DNA from: Hemerocallis citrina
Taxonomy: Eukaryota > Streptophyta > Magnoliopsida > Asparagales > Asphodelaceae
Direction of reading: 5' to 3'
Assembly: GCA_017893485.1 (NCBI GenBank)
Contig: JACEHZ010000374.1
Coordinates: forward strand, 464,001 to 528,000
Length of the DNA stretch: 64,000 nucleotides
Position numbers and translations under genes: made by a program. Within the stretch, counting starts at the first letter, position 1. Each line of letters begins with the position of its first letter. Of the stretch, positions 33,263 through 43,678 are shown piece by piece. The notes below the pieces were generated by a model, which was given only the letters and a program-made list of their open reading frames with translations, searched no databases and was not told the origin of the DNA.

Positions 33263-35590
33263 AGGGAAGTGTTTGATTCATTGTAAGGTTTTTAAATTTA
33301 GTCCATTGATTTTTTGTGTGTAGGCAGTGATAAACAATATATTTTGAGAAGTTTTTTTGTGTTTCCCCTCCACCTACCAAGTTAGTGCATAACTAAAGGT
33401 CACCCAAGTCAGTGTTCTGTTTAATGTGTTTAAGTTTCTGTTTCAATGATCAAATTGAATCATATTCCTGTGTTTACTGAGTTGTGAGCTGTACCACTTT
33501 GGTGTGCACTGCCGTGTTCGCTCTTCCTGAGTCGTCCGATCTGCATTTTGTTCATTATCAAAGATGGTTCAGTTCAGTTTCGTTCCTCTCTTGACTTGGA
33601 AGAGGTGGGGGTGCAAAAAATTGGTTGGAACTAGTAAGCAAGGCATAATAATGCAGCCCTAGTGACAAACACAAATTTCTTCATTTGATACACTTATGCT
33701 TGATTCATTGGAAATTTTTGCATTTGTTGTTGTTCTGAGCCTACAAGTTTTCCTTTAGTATTATTGAATTGTTGTGAGCTTCATTTGTTGATGCATTTGT
33801 TGTTGTCAGTTTGGTGACACAAAATAATCACTCAAGCTATTTTGAATTGGGTGTTTTTTCATATGTTATATGTGCTATTATTATGTCAGTCATTACTATA
33901 GTTATTTGATTTGAATTAGATGAAATTTTGGTACAATTGAAGCTTTACTCAATTTGCTGGTACTATTGTTTGGTGAACACTTTTTCAATTCCAGTATTGG
34001 CTTTTGCTATATGAGCTGCTATATTCTAAGTCAATACCATGTTCAAATGCTTGTCCTAACCTCTAATTTTTCTGGAAATGAAGCTTAACTAGATGGAAGG
34101 CATATAAAATGCAACCCTAGCCTTGTTTGGCTTACATTTAAGTGATTTGAGCCCAATTCATATGATATTTAGCATGAATTATTTAATCTATATGCTCTTA
34201 CTATTGTAAATGGAACCTGTTAACTGTGATTTCCTTTTTTTTGGCCTACAGGTAGGAGCTTTTGAATTAGAATGCTGCTTTTGGATGTTGCTCCAGTTAT
34301 GCACTTTTGGATTTTATGCACTTTGAGTAGAAAATTGCTTCAGTTATGCTCTTGATTATAGTGGCTTGTAAAACATGATGCAAAGTATGAAATGTATCGA
34401 TAACTCTATGTATGAAATGTATCTGTATGACTTGATGGAGTTCAAATGTATCGATAACTTTCTGTGTTCCTGAGTTCAAATTGCTCCAGTTATGCTCTTG
34501 ATTGCCTTTTGTACAATTTCTCCAGTTATGTATGAAATGTATATGTATGACTTGATTGCCTATTTGCATAATTGTTCCAGTTATGCTCTTCCAGATGGAC
34601 CAAAATATAATTTTCAGCCTAATTTATGAACTATGATCTATGTATCTACTAGTTTTGAGGTATGCATGAACATATACTACACTATAGTCGAAATATACAA
34701 TGTATACTCAGGTTATATCTAGTAGCTTTTGGAAATTGTCCCCAGAAATGTAAATAAAAAGACAACCAAATAAAAGGACAAAGCACTTGTCGGTTTACAT
34801 GTATTCACTAGTTCATTTGAGATATATCTTACATCAACTGAAAGACAACCGAACAAACAGCAGAATAACGAACAAAATAGAAACTCAATCGAAAGTATCT
34901 ACAAAGACAGAAGTTACAAATCAGTTGTTGTTTCAAACCAATTACTGAACATCAGTGTCCAAAACCTTAGGAGAAGCTTCAACTTTCCGGATAGTAACGT
35001 AAAGCACACCATTTTTCACCTCTGCTTTAATTTTCTCAACAATCACATTTTCCGACAAAGCTATCTTACCGTTATACTTTCAATAGCTCCTTGCAGACTA
35101 TTCCTCTTCTTCTTCGTAGTACATAACAAAAACTTCTTCTATTGCAGCAAACATATGCAAAAACTTCCAACAATTGATCACTACCAAAAATAAAACAAAA
35201 GTAAAGCCAAAATTACATAACAAAAACAAAGGTAGTACATAACATAAAAACTTTAGGGGTCTACTGCAGCAAACAGAAACAAAATAACTCCAGCAATTGA
35301 TCAGTACAAAAAATTCTCAGTACATAACATACATAATTATTGGTCATAGTCCACAAAATATTACAACCAGCATTCTATAAACTACAAAACATCTTGTTTT
35401 ACATTCTAATTTTTTACAAAACCAAATATTACAAAATGTTTATGTTACAGCCATCAAGCTTACTTCTACTTCCACAAAAATACAAAATACAAATTAGCAA
35501 GCTTACATCTTCATACTACTTCACCACCACCACCACCACTACCACCACTACAAAATACAAAACACCATCATAACCATCACCACCACATCA

Positions 35591-36012
35591 TTATTTCAAC
35601 CCCACAGGAACCAAGAAATGGTACACTAAAAATGTACAGAGAAACCCAACCACCCAACCCACAAACAGTCCATCCCTGAAACCCTTCTTCCTCTTATGAT
35701 CACATTCTTCTCTCCCAGCCACTACCTGAATAGTAAGCTCATAGTACAAATCTTTCACTTTCGAATAGTTATCCACCCCCTCCCCCTCCGTATAGTTCTC
35801 GCACCACATGAAAAGTTCACAGCCTCTAGGAAATTTCGGAAAGTTGTAGTAAGGTTTACCTGAGTTTTCTCCAAAGTAGAGTATTTCACCCTTATTAGAA
35901 TTCGACAGAAGCATTTGGGATCTTGATTCCTTTGTCCTGAAGTGCCTCTAGAAGACCTGAAGTTACCTCCATAGTGATTGTGGCTGTGGTTGGAAGAGTA
36001 GTTCGATGTCAT
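35591..36012 (-). pseudogene. GRF-like zinc-finger, membrane-anchored protein, frameshifted
   Basis: ATG at 36012 gives MTSNYSSNHSHNHYGG and then DPKCFC. A frame change near 35915 leads into GKPYYNFPKFPRGCELFMWC, which follows the GRF pattern of a Cys pair, a Gly-Lys/Arg-aromatic stretch and Cys-x-x-aromatic-Trp. The C-terminus has a basic stretch KRKKGF and a likely membrane helix GWVVGFLCTFLVYHFLV. Small GRF-type proteins with a terminal membrane segment are common in plant genomes and often linked to transposons. It could be cargo of the MULE relic. Assignment is tentative. Confidence 0.45.
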
Positions 36013-36628
36013 CCTACAAAATCTCAGTCAAGTATAAGCCTAATTTAGGAATATCAAGAGAGAAAGAAAATTATACAGAAGTTGGGAAAATAATAGAATC
36101 TGATTTAGGGATATCTCATCTTCGAGTAGTTGATCTAGAGAGGTGGAGGAAGTTGGTGAAGTTCGAAGCTTTGAAGGGGTTCGTCGGGTGTGATTTGGAG
36201 CAGCAATTTCAGCTTCGTTGGGTTTGGGAACGAGAACTAGGGGTTCGGAGCTTGAAGAGAGCAGTTGTGAAGGGGGTGAAAGAGAAGGGTGGAAATAGGG
36301 ATTGAAGAGTTGAGCTGTGAGGGTTCGATTTGGAGCTAGTGTTTCATCTTCGAAGGGGTTTGCGAATCGCAGATATTTGGAGCTAGGGTTTCTAGATTTG
36401 GGTTTGCATTCTTCGGGTGCGATGCAAGAGAGGAAAGGTGATAGAAGGAGATAGAAGGAGAGGGGTAGCTGGCATTGGGTGAAATGATCAAATTACCCCT
36501 GGGTAGTAAGTTAGAAGAGTGAAACGAATTTGAGCTGCCCGATCAGCATCGTGATGCAGATCGGACGGCACAGGAAGAGTGCACACGACAGTGCACACAG
36601 AAAGAGAGCACAACCGAAGAGCTATATA

Positions 36629-36862
36629 TCTCTAATATTATAATGGGAGAAGGGCTTAGTGTCATTTGTAAATATTTGTCATTTTGTCAACACGTACAGT
36701 GCACGTGTATAATACTAGATTTTTTTTTGTTCTCCTTTTCATTCCCTCCTCCCCATTTTTCCCACGTGCAACGCACGTGTATAATACTAGATTTTTTTTT
36801 GTTCTCCTTTTCATTCCCTCCTCCCCATTTTTTTCACGTGCAACGCACGTGTATAATACTAG
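36629..36862 (+). mobile_element. short Helitron with three consecutive 3' ends
   Basis: A 5' end TCTCTAATATTATAA preceded by A; the final CTAG at 36859-36862 is followed by T. Helitron-type 3' ends (a palindromic stem around CACGTGCAACGCACGTG or its CACGTACAGTGCACGTG variant, then ATAATACTAG) occur three times, ending at 36718, 36790 and 36862. No coding. Confidence 0.65.
36719..36862 (+). repeat. two 72-bp direct repeats, each a Helitron 3' terminus
   Basis: Units 36719-36790 and 36791-36862 are nearly identical. Each contains a T-run, a CT-rich middle, the CACGTGCAACGCACGTG hairpin and the terminal CTAG. Confidence 0.85.
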
Positions 36863-36878
36863 TATATATATATATATA

Positions 36879-37087
36879 GAGGCTTCTTCCATTGCAAACG
36901 CTACTGCAGCAGTTGCGAATGTGCGAACCACTTAACCCGTCATCCACAATGACGGGTTAAGGCAAAACACATAACCCGTCATTACCAATGACGGGTTATG
37001 TGTTTTGCCTTAACCCGTCATTCCCAATGACGGGTTAAGTGGTGTGCACGAGTTCGCACGACATTTGCGTTTGCAATGGAAGATAGC

Positions 37088-37089
<2 letters not shown>
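36879..37089. mobile_element. foldback MITE with three internal hairpins
   Basis: Terminal inverted repeats share CTTCCATTGCAAACG (left 36885-36899, right as its complement at 37068-37082). The middle contains three copies of TAACCCGTCAT-N-ATGACGGGTTA. The central one sits in a perfect palindrome with 23-bp arms at 36961-37009, so the whole unit can fold as a cruciform. TA-tract flanks hide any target duplication. The terminus resembles the neighbouring MULE end, hinting at a Mutator-type origin. Confidence 0.7.
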
Positions 37090-37128
<39 letters not shown>

Positions 37129-37131
<3 letters not shown>

Positions 37132-37882
37132 AAAGGCTCCGTTGCACACTGGGCTAGTGTTCACGCCCGTGAACACTCGCCGTGGGCCGTCCGATCTAAG
37201 ATCTCATCTTGATCAAGATCAAGCGGTTGAGAAGCTTTCCGCTACTCTGCCTATTATGGGGGGGGGGTATAATCGTAATTTCAACCCCCCCCCACTGGAT
37301 CTTGATGTCTCACTCTCTCCCTCTCTCTCCCGCTCTCTCCCGCTCATCTCTTCATCGAGACGAAAACCCTAGCCCCCTTTACGACCCATCTGTCTCACTC
37401 TCTCCCTCTCTCTCCCGCTCTCTCCCGCTCATCTCTTCATCGAGACGAAAACCCTAGCCCCCTTTACGACCCATCTGTCTCACTCTCTCCCTCTCTCTCC
37501 CGCTCTCTCCCGCTCATCTCTTCATCGAGCCAAAAACCCTAGCCCCCTTTACGACCCATACTCCGATCGCCTTTCCCTCTCTCTCCCGCTCATCTCCTCA
37601 TCGATCGAAAAACCCTAGCCCACTTTCGCACCCATACTCCGATCGCCGTTCCCTCACTCTCCCGCTCATCTCTTCATCGATCGAAAAACCCTAGCCCCCT
37701 TTCGCACACATACTCCAACTCCAGCCCCCTTTCTCACCCCTAGATCGGAAAATACCCTCTATCTCCCCCTCATCTCAAACCCTAGCTGCGAAACCCTAAA
37801 GAAAAAACCCTTTCTGTTTCGATTCTGTTCTTAAGGCTCATTTCATATTGGAATCGAAGGCACCCAATCTTCAGTGAAGGTA
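37129..37882 (+). repeat. MULE left terminal inverted repeat
   Basis: About 750 bp matching 46291-47074 in reverse. It includes three 85-bp CT-rich units and a leader with AAACCCTAGCC. It ends at a sequence that in the right copy is a splice donor (GTGAAG|GTAA), so the repeat carries promoter, 5' untranslated exon and intron start. Confidence 0.85.
37311..37565. repeat. three 85-bp tandem units inside the MULE terminus
   Basis: Starts at about 37311, 37396 and 37481, each beginning CACTCTCTCCCTCTCTCTCC and ending near TTTACGACCCAT. The mirrored array is at about 46650-46900 in the right terminus. Confidence 0.8.
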
Positions 37883-38690
37883 ATTTTTTTTTTTTTTTTT
37901 CATAATTTTTTTTTGGTGATTTTTTTTGTGAGAATAGCTCGAAGATACAAAGAAATTAGTAAACTTTATCTGCATCTTTAATTCAATTTTATTTCTTGGC
38001 CGTGTTTGAGAAATCAAAAAATAATTTTAAAACATTTTAAGATAGTCATAAATCAATCAATTGAAAAATGAGAGGCTCAATCAACTACCATTAAGAACAC
38101 TTTCATACAGGTGGAAATGAATAACAATGTAATCTTTGCTAATGGCGAAGTTAGAATTAATTGAGGATTTTGTGGACCTACCCACCAAAGTTTCCAACTC
38201 AAATTTGTGTTCTCTGATCTTCTTATTTTTTTACTAATTAATTAACTAAAAAGAACATTGCTTTGGCATAATAATAGTCTACCATTTTGGATTACTATAA
38301 GAAATGATTGATTATCCTGAAGTTAATGAGATACTGCCAATGAATGTGACAAAACTTGGTTTAGTCTGATCATGAGATTGGGAGATAGATTAGAGAAACT
38401 ATGTTTGCAGCTTTTTTAGATTATGGTAAAAAAAATCTTCAAGCAGGTGATGTTTTATTGGATAGCTATTTGATTATATACTGTGATAGATATTTGATTT
38501 GTAAATAAGATATTAATTTGTATTCCTCCTAAAAAATAATAATCAAGTGTAGCCTTAATTAAGATTTTTCTTCACTCTTGTATTCCTCCTTGATTATTAT
38601 TTTTTCATCAAAATATTGTATTTCATAATGAGTTAATTTTTTAGGAGTACTGCATAATGACTTAATTTTGCTTCATCTTTTCGATGGCAG

Positions 38691-38763
38691 GAGTGCATTC
38701 AATGAAGAGGAGGTGAATTCCTCTACTGAAGATAGTACCGAGTACGGTGACGAGATTATATGA
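38691..38763 (+). pseudogene. inverted copy of the MULE transposase last exon
   Basis: After an AG acceptor the frame reads AFNEEEVNSSTEDSTEYGDE and ends II-stop. It is homologous to the transposase tail at 43760-43679 but on the opposite strand. The rest of the transposase is missing between 37900 and here, so the left arm is an internally deleted copy. Sequence around it (37900-39096) otherwise holds no gene. Confidence 0.6.
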
Positions 38764-40984
38764 ACTGAGGGAAGTATTTGTTTCATGAAATTTGGTAAAT
38801 ATGATGCCTTACTGTATTTTATTTTGGGGATGAATTGATAGGCAATGATGAGTGCATGGAACATCAGGTTTAATTTATTGTTTCCCCCACTACCAAGTCA
38901 AATATGTTCTTTCCTTCTCTGTTTTTAGGTAGTTACTGGGCTGATGTACACACTTGATTTGGTCATGGCATATACTTGATTTTGGCTGATACTTGACCTT
39001 TTTTTTGGAATGCCAGATACTTTGTATGCTTTGTATATTCACCTCTTTGGCTTGATCAGCGGAATGAGATACTTTGTATGCTTTGTAGCCTTTCCCTATA
39101 TGGGAAAGGCTCCGTTGCACACTGGGCTAGTGTGCAAGCCCGTGCGCACTCGCCGTGGGCCGTCCGATTATTAGATCTCATCTTGATCAAGATCCAGCGG
39201 TTGAGAAGCATTCCGCTGCTCTGCCTAATATGGGGGGGGGTATAAAATAGATATGGGAGATCAAGATCAAAACTGGTTTAGTCTGATCATGAGATTGGGA
39301 GATAGATTAGAGAAACTAATTTGCAGCTTTTTTAGATTATGGTAAAAAAAAACTTCAAGCTGTTGGTTTTTTGAGGATGACAGTTGGGATTTGTTTACAA
39401 TTGAGCTGTGTTATTATTTCAGAGCTCTGTTTAAATTGTGAACTTTGGAAAAAATATGTGAGCTATGATTATACTGTATTGGTGATTTTTGAAGGAATGC
39501 ATATATTTGATTTTGGAAGAGGTGGGGGTTTGTGATGGTTGCAGCAATTTGGGCGTGGCAATCTACTGCAGCCATAGTGCTAGACCAATACACGTATGCT
39601 TGATACATTTATGCTCCCCCAGTGAAAATGCTTTTAAAGATCATTTCAGAGCCTTGTCTTGTGAATTCATGTGATTTCTGAGCCTACTTTAGTTCATGTC
39701 ATGAACATAATCATCCTCTCTGTTATCTTTGCTTCATGTTATCTAATAAATTTGATGTAAATTCATCTAACTTTATGTATTTTTTTCCAGTGAGCTCTGT
39801 ACAAACTCATATGAAGAGATGCAACAGTGGAATGTTCGTTACATGAAAGTGTGAGAACCTCTTGTTAGATGCAGAGATGCAGCAAATGGCACCTAATAAT
39901 GGCGTATACTTGATTTTGGCTCATAGTTGATTTTTTCTTAGGAGTGCCAGATACTTTGTATGCATTGTATATTCACTTCAATTGACTTGATCATGGCATA
40001 TATTTGAGAAAAAGTGGACTTGATCATGGCACTCGTATAATTATGTGAATTACCCTGACTTGAATTTGTAACCCCCAAGGACAATTTCCAAGTTGTAAAT
40101 GTTGAGATAAGGTTGAGAAAAGATACATGAAGTTCAAAAGTATTACTTATGCCCAATGTATCAATGAATAGTAGCAGTATAGTCTGATCAGTGACAACTA
40201 CTTCTTTCAATTGCAGCCAGAGCTGATCCAAGTCCGGACTATGAACTAGTTTGCGTATTTGTCTGGAAAAAGATTAAAAAAAAAAAACTAGTTCAAACAA
40301 GTTCACATTGCACGTTGCAGTCCAGTCTGCCCTTGAACGGCAGCTAATAAGCTGGTTGTCATTGCAGTCTCTCTCACAGGCAGCAGTATTGATTTGCTTC
40401 CAGCAACTCTTTAGTAAAAATACTTGTAGCTTTAGAATTCTGTGCAAAAGTATTCCAACTAATCTCAAGTTTAGAATGAATATTAGATGTTTCTAAAATA
40501 TTATCAATAGCTCTAAAATATTAGATGTTTCTCTAAAAAGATGGAGAAATGTTAATTAGTTACACTGTCCAACTTGAGGGAAGCTTAAGTCAGAATTACA
40601 TTTGCACTCAGGATTAGGCATCTTCAGTCCTAATTCTGCAATATTTTAGTGGCTAATTGTTTATTAGTTTGTATAACTTGATGGTTTATTAGTTTGTATA
40701 AGTTGATTACTCCAGAGTTCATCTTCTTTATATCTTTCCATGTTGGGCAATTATTTGATGGTTCACCCAAATTAGTTTCGCACAGCAAATAAATTATTAG
40801 ACAATAAGCTTTAGGATTGCATCACACAATTTTGTTAAACAAAATAATATATCAACTAATAATCAGTAGCAAATTAAGAGAGAGAGGGGGGGGGGGTAAT
40901 ACTGTTTATCTTTTTGTTGAGTAACGATGTATGTAATATACGTATGTGGTGAACCGCAGAAAAATTACTTTAATAATCAAATAC

Positions 40985-41240
40985 CAGGTTGGCATCCAGT
41001 GGTGGTGGAAAGTTTCCCACTACTGTATCAATCCAGCTGAATATCATGTTATGATAGCCATAGGGTTTCCCTGTCATGGTACGAGCATAAGCCCAAGCTG
41101 CAGTGCCATTAAATTTTGCACGCAAATCAGGATTTAATGGGAGCAGGGCTATCTGAGGGTTGGAGAGCTATCTTTTAGTGCCAGTTCCCACCACTCATCC
41201 CATGGAATTACTACAATAATTTCCTCCCCCTGCAAGGATT
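40985..41240 (-). pseudogene. captured coding fragment of an unidentified plant protein
   Basis: The minus strand reads EEIIVVIPWDEWWELALKDS, then, after a one-base frameshift near 41170, IALLPLNPDLRAKFNGTAAW and GKPYGYHNMIFSWIDTVVGN. It is protein-like and conserved in feel. I recall GKPYGYHNMIFSWIDT-like text from an uncharacterised plant protein family, but I cannot name it with confidence. No stop lies in the second segment. It has the same strand as the two other gene fragments in this segment. Confidence 0.55.
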
Positions 41241-41879
41241 TAAATAGAACTTAAATATAGCAAGATTAATTAATTGCAATCCAAATTTTTTGTGAACAAC
41301 AGAAAGAAAAGCAGATTCTTATGGCAAGTTTCAATCTGGAGTGTTCATGTCAAATCTTTAACACTCCCATACTTGTAGGTAAAGATGACTACACAGCTAC
41401 TATATAATGAACGATTTTTTGAATAGATTCTGTCCGACAAAATTGCCCTCCATGACATAAAATAAAAATTTGGTTAACAACTGCAATAAACATGGAAGGA
41501 ACCCAGGGTTTCACATTAAACTCGAGAGTTCACAAGTGATCAACAGATAAAAAACTTTAGGCATTATACAACACTACATCAAAACTCTAAATACTTTAGA
41601 TTCCAGAACAGCCTAGTGGGCACAAGTTACAGGTATCACAATAAAACAAATAGAAATCTACACAGAAAAACACTCGGGTAAAACGTATGCAGTATTTCAA
41701 CATAACAAACCATATTCAATACAGCAGACTGCAAGTCATCTCTCTACAAAACCAGGCAAACCTTTCCATCACCGCCAGCACTAATAAACACCATCACAAG
41801 ATAAAGTGGGCCAAACAATTGATACAAATGTGGTACTCTGCTCCCATCATAAAATCAACCTCCATATCGAGTAAATTGA

Positions 41880-42496
41880 TCAAATAAGATCCGCCACATT
41901 CATGGGCATTTCATCTATCTGAGTACTGTAATACTGTTCGATATCTCTGAGAATCCTGTGGTCGTCCTTGCGTACAAAGTTTATTGCCACACCCTGCGAA
42001 GAAATAGCAAAGCAGATACAATTATTAATATTAGTGGAAATTAGTTGCTGACACAAAAAATTCCATGAAAAGAGGAAACTGCTATTATTACACACACAGA
42101 TTGTACTCTCAATCTGAACTTGGGATTAACATCATACCTTACGCCCAAAACGTCCTGATCGACCAATCCGGTGAATGTAAAGCTCACGATTATTTGGAAG
42201 GTCATAATTAATTACAAGTGACACCTAAATCAGTCACAAAGATATCGAGAATAATAAGAACACAAATAATGGACCGAAGAACAATACAAATATAGAACAA
42301 ACAAATAAGTCCATCACAACTACACCGAAAAGAAAAAAAATCAATATAACCTGTTGAACATCAATTCCCCGAGCCCAGACATCTGTAGTGATCAACACAC
42401 GGGTAGCAGCATTTCTGAACTCCTCCATAATTGCATCTCGCTCTTTCTGAGGCATGTCTCCGTGCATAGCAGAAACAGTGAAGTTATGACTACGCA
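41880..42496 (-). pseudogene. captured C-terminal part of eIF4A-III (DEAD-box RNA helicase) with two introns
   Basis: eIF4A-III is the RNA-clamping helicase of the exon junction complex. Exon 42496-42351 reads [20 protein letters not shown] and [17 protein letters not shown] (helicase motifs IV-V). Exon 42224-42138 reads [20 protein letters not shown] (motif [10 protein letters not shown]). Exon 41993-41880 reads [17 protein letters not shown] and ends [14 protein letters not shown], the usual eIF4A-III C-terminus. Both introns (42350-42225, 42137-41994) have GT-AG ends and keep phase, so the fragment came from genomic DNA, not mRNA. The N-terminal helicase domain is absent. The reading frame within the three exons is open, a sign of recent capture. 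Confidence 0.88.
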
Positions 42497-42610
42497 TTTT
42501 CCTCCAGCGTATCTTTTGTTGAAGTCTTCATAAACCCTCCCAAGGAATGCAATGGGTACTTGTCTACCAGCTGATTCAACAGCAACAACACAGTATGCTG
42601 CAAAAGCCAA
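42497..42610 (-). pseudogene. captured VAMP72-type R-SNARE longin-domain exon
   Basis: The minus strand reads [20 protein letters not shown] followed by [14 protein letters not shown], strongly like the longin domain of plant VAMP721/722 vesicle SNAREs. A polypyrimidine tract and AG acceptor precede it at about 42600. At 42497 it abuts the eIF4A-III exon without an intron, so an unspliced join of two unrelated genes exists. In the SNARE frame the join leads into a different frame from the helicase. Only about 35 residues of a protein of some 220 are present. Confidence 0.8.
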
Positions 42611-43678
42611 AAAAGGTAGGAAAAAATGATAATTTTGTACTAGAATTTGCTGCAGTAAACTAGCAAATTCTCTTTAAAATAATGCATACCAGAAAAATCA
42701 AAAAATGCTCTTTAAAATAAATCAAAAACAGTGATATGGATGGATATGACTAAAGATCACACCAGGATAGAAAGCTAACCTTTTCCAAAAAGAAACTATA
42801 CAGAAGTAACAAGTCAGTAACACCCAAGGTTTGAAATTTCAATACTTCTTTATTGCTTCAGTTCCCATAGAGTATCTGCAGCATCTGCAGCATCAGCAGC
42901 ATCTGCAGCATCAGCAATCAAGAAGAGCAATTATAAAGATTTATTAGATACCATAGAGTAATAGCAAAAAGTACAGGTTGATTGTGTTCATGAATTGAAT
43001 TTAAGTAGGCTCAGAAATAACTTCAATTCATTAGAATGTGATGTTGTAGTCAAATTTGGCTGCAGTTGGACTGCCACGCCAAAATTGACGCCTAACATTA
43101 ACAATCCCAATCATGTGGTACCAATTTCTCAAATAAATGCATCCGTAATTCATGTAAGCCAATTTTCAACCAGTGAAACCAAAACAAAATAAAATTTGGT
43201 CACTACAATTGTTGAAATGAGCAGGTACAAATTCAACCTAAGACAACCATAAGTAGTTTGCATAAGGGTGTTATAAACTGCAGATATATATATGCAAAGG
43301 GAAAGGATCCGTTGCACACTGATTGTGCAGACAACCCGAACCAAAAGCATCAGTTCAAAACCAGTTCAAAACCAGTTCAAAACCAGTTCAAAATCTCAGC
43401 ATCAGCAGCATCAGCATCTCAGCATCAGTTCAAAACCAGTTCAAAACCAGGTAACTAGTATTTTCATATCAGCCAAAGCCAAAGGCATTTTCATCCAAAT
43501 CCCATTCATAAGTAGTTTGCACATAAAAGATGTTTACGGACAGCAAATATAACCCGATATATATATAGTTGGTAAACAAGAAAATAAATTCATCACTGCC
43601 TATCAATTCATCCCGTACTCAAAAAAATATTTAGGGTATAAATATTTACCAAAAATGACTAGGAATGAAATACTTCCC

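Larger units (their letters stand above)
32990..36606 (+). mobile_element. degraded relative of the 37-47 kb MULE
   Basis: 33180-33420 parallels 38690-38900, and 33595-33700 parallels 39510-39600, in the same order. An inverted pair of terminus-like sequences with core CCGTCCGATCTGCAT or a close variant is present at about 33506-33551 and, reversed, at about 36556-36605. The core CGTCCGATCT is shared with the MULE termini at 37190 and 47012. The right end near 36606 is plausible; the left end is not resolved. It contains the transposase last-exon remnant and a GRF-like pseudogene. The rest (33700-35580) is AT-rich with no recognised gene. Confidence 0.5.

Noticed and set aside
41880..42610. 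Functional eIF4A-III or VAMP gene
   Set aside because: Only C-terminal helicase exons and one SNARE exon are present, fused together between MULE sequences.
42870..42920. Trinucleotide-type array GCAGCATCAGCAGCATCTG as coding repeat
   Set aside because: Short low-complexity tract, echoed at 43380-43440; no surrounding reading frame supports translation.
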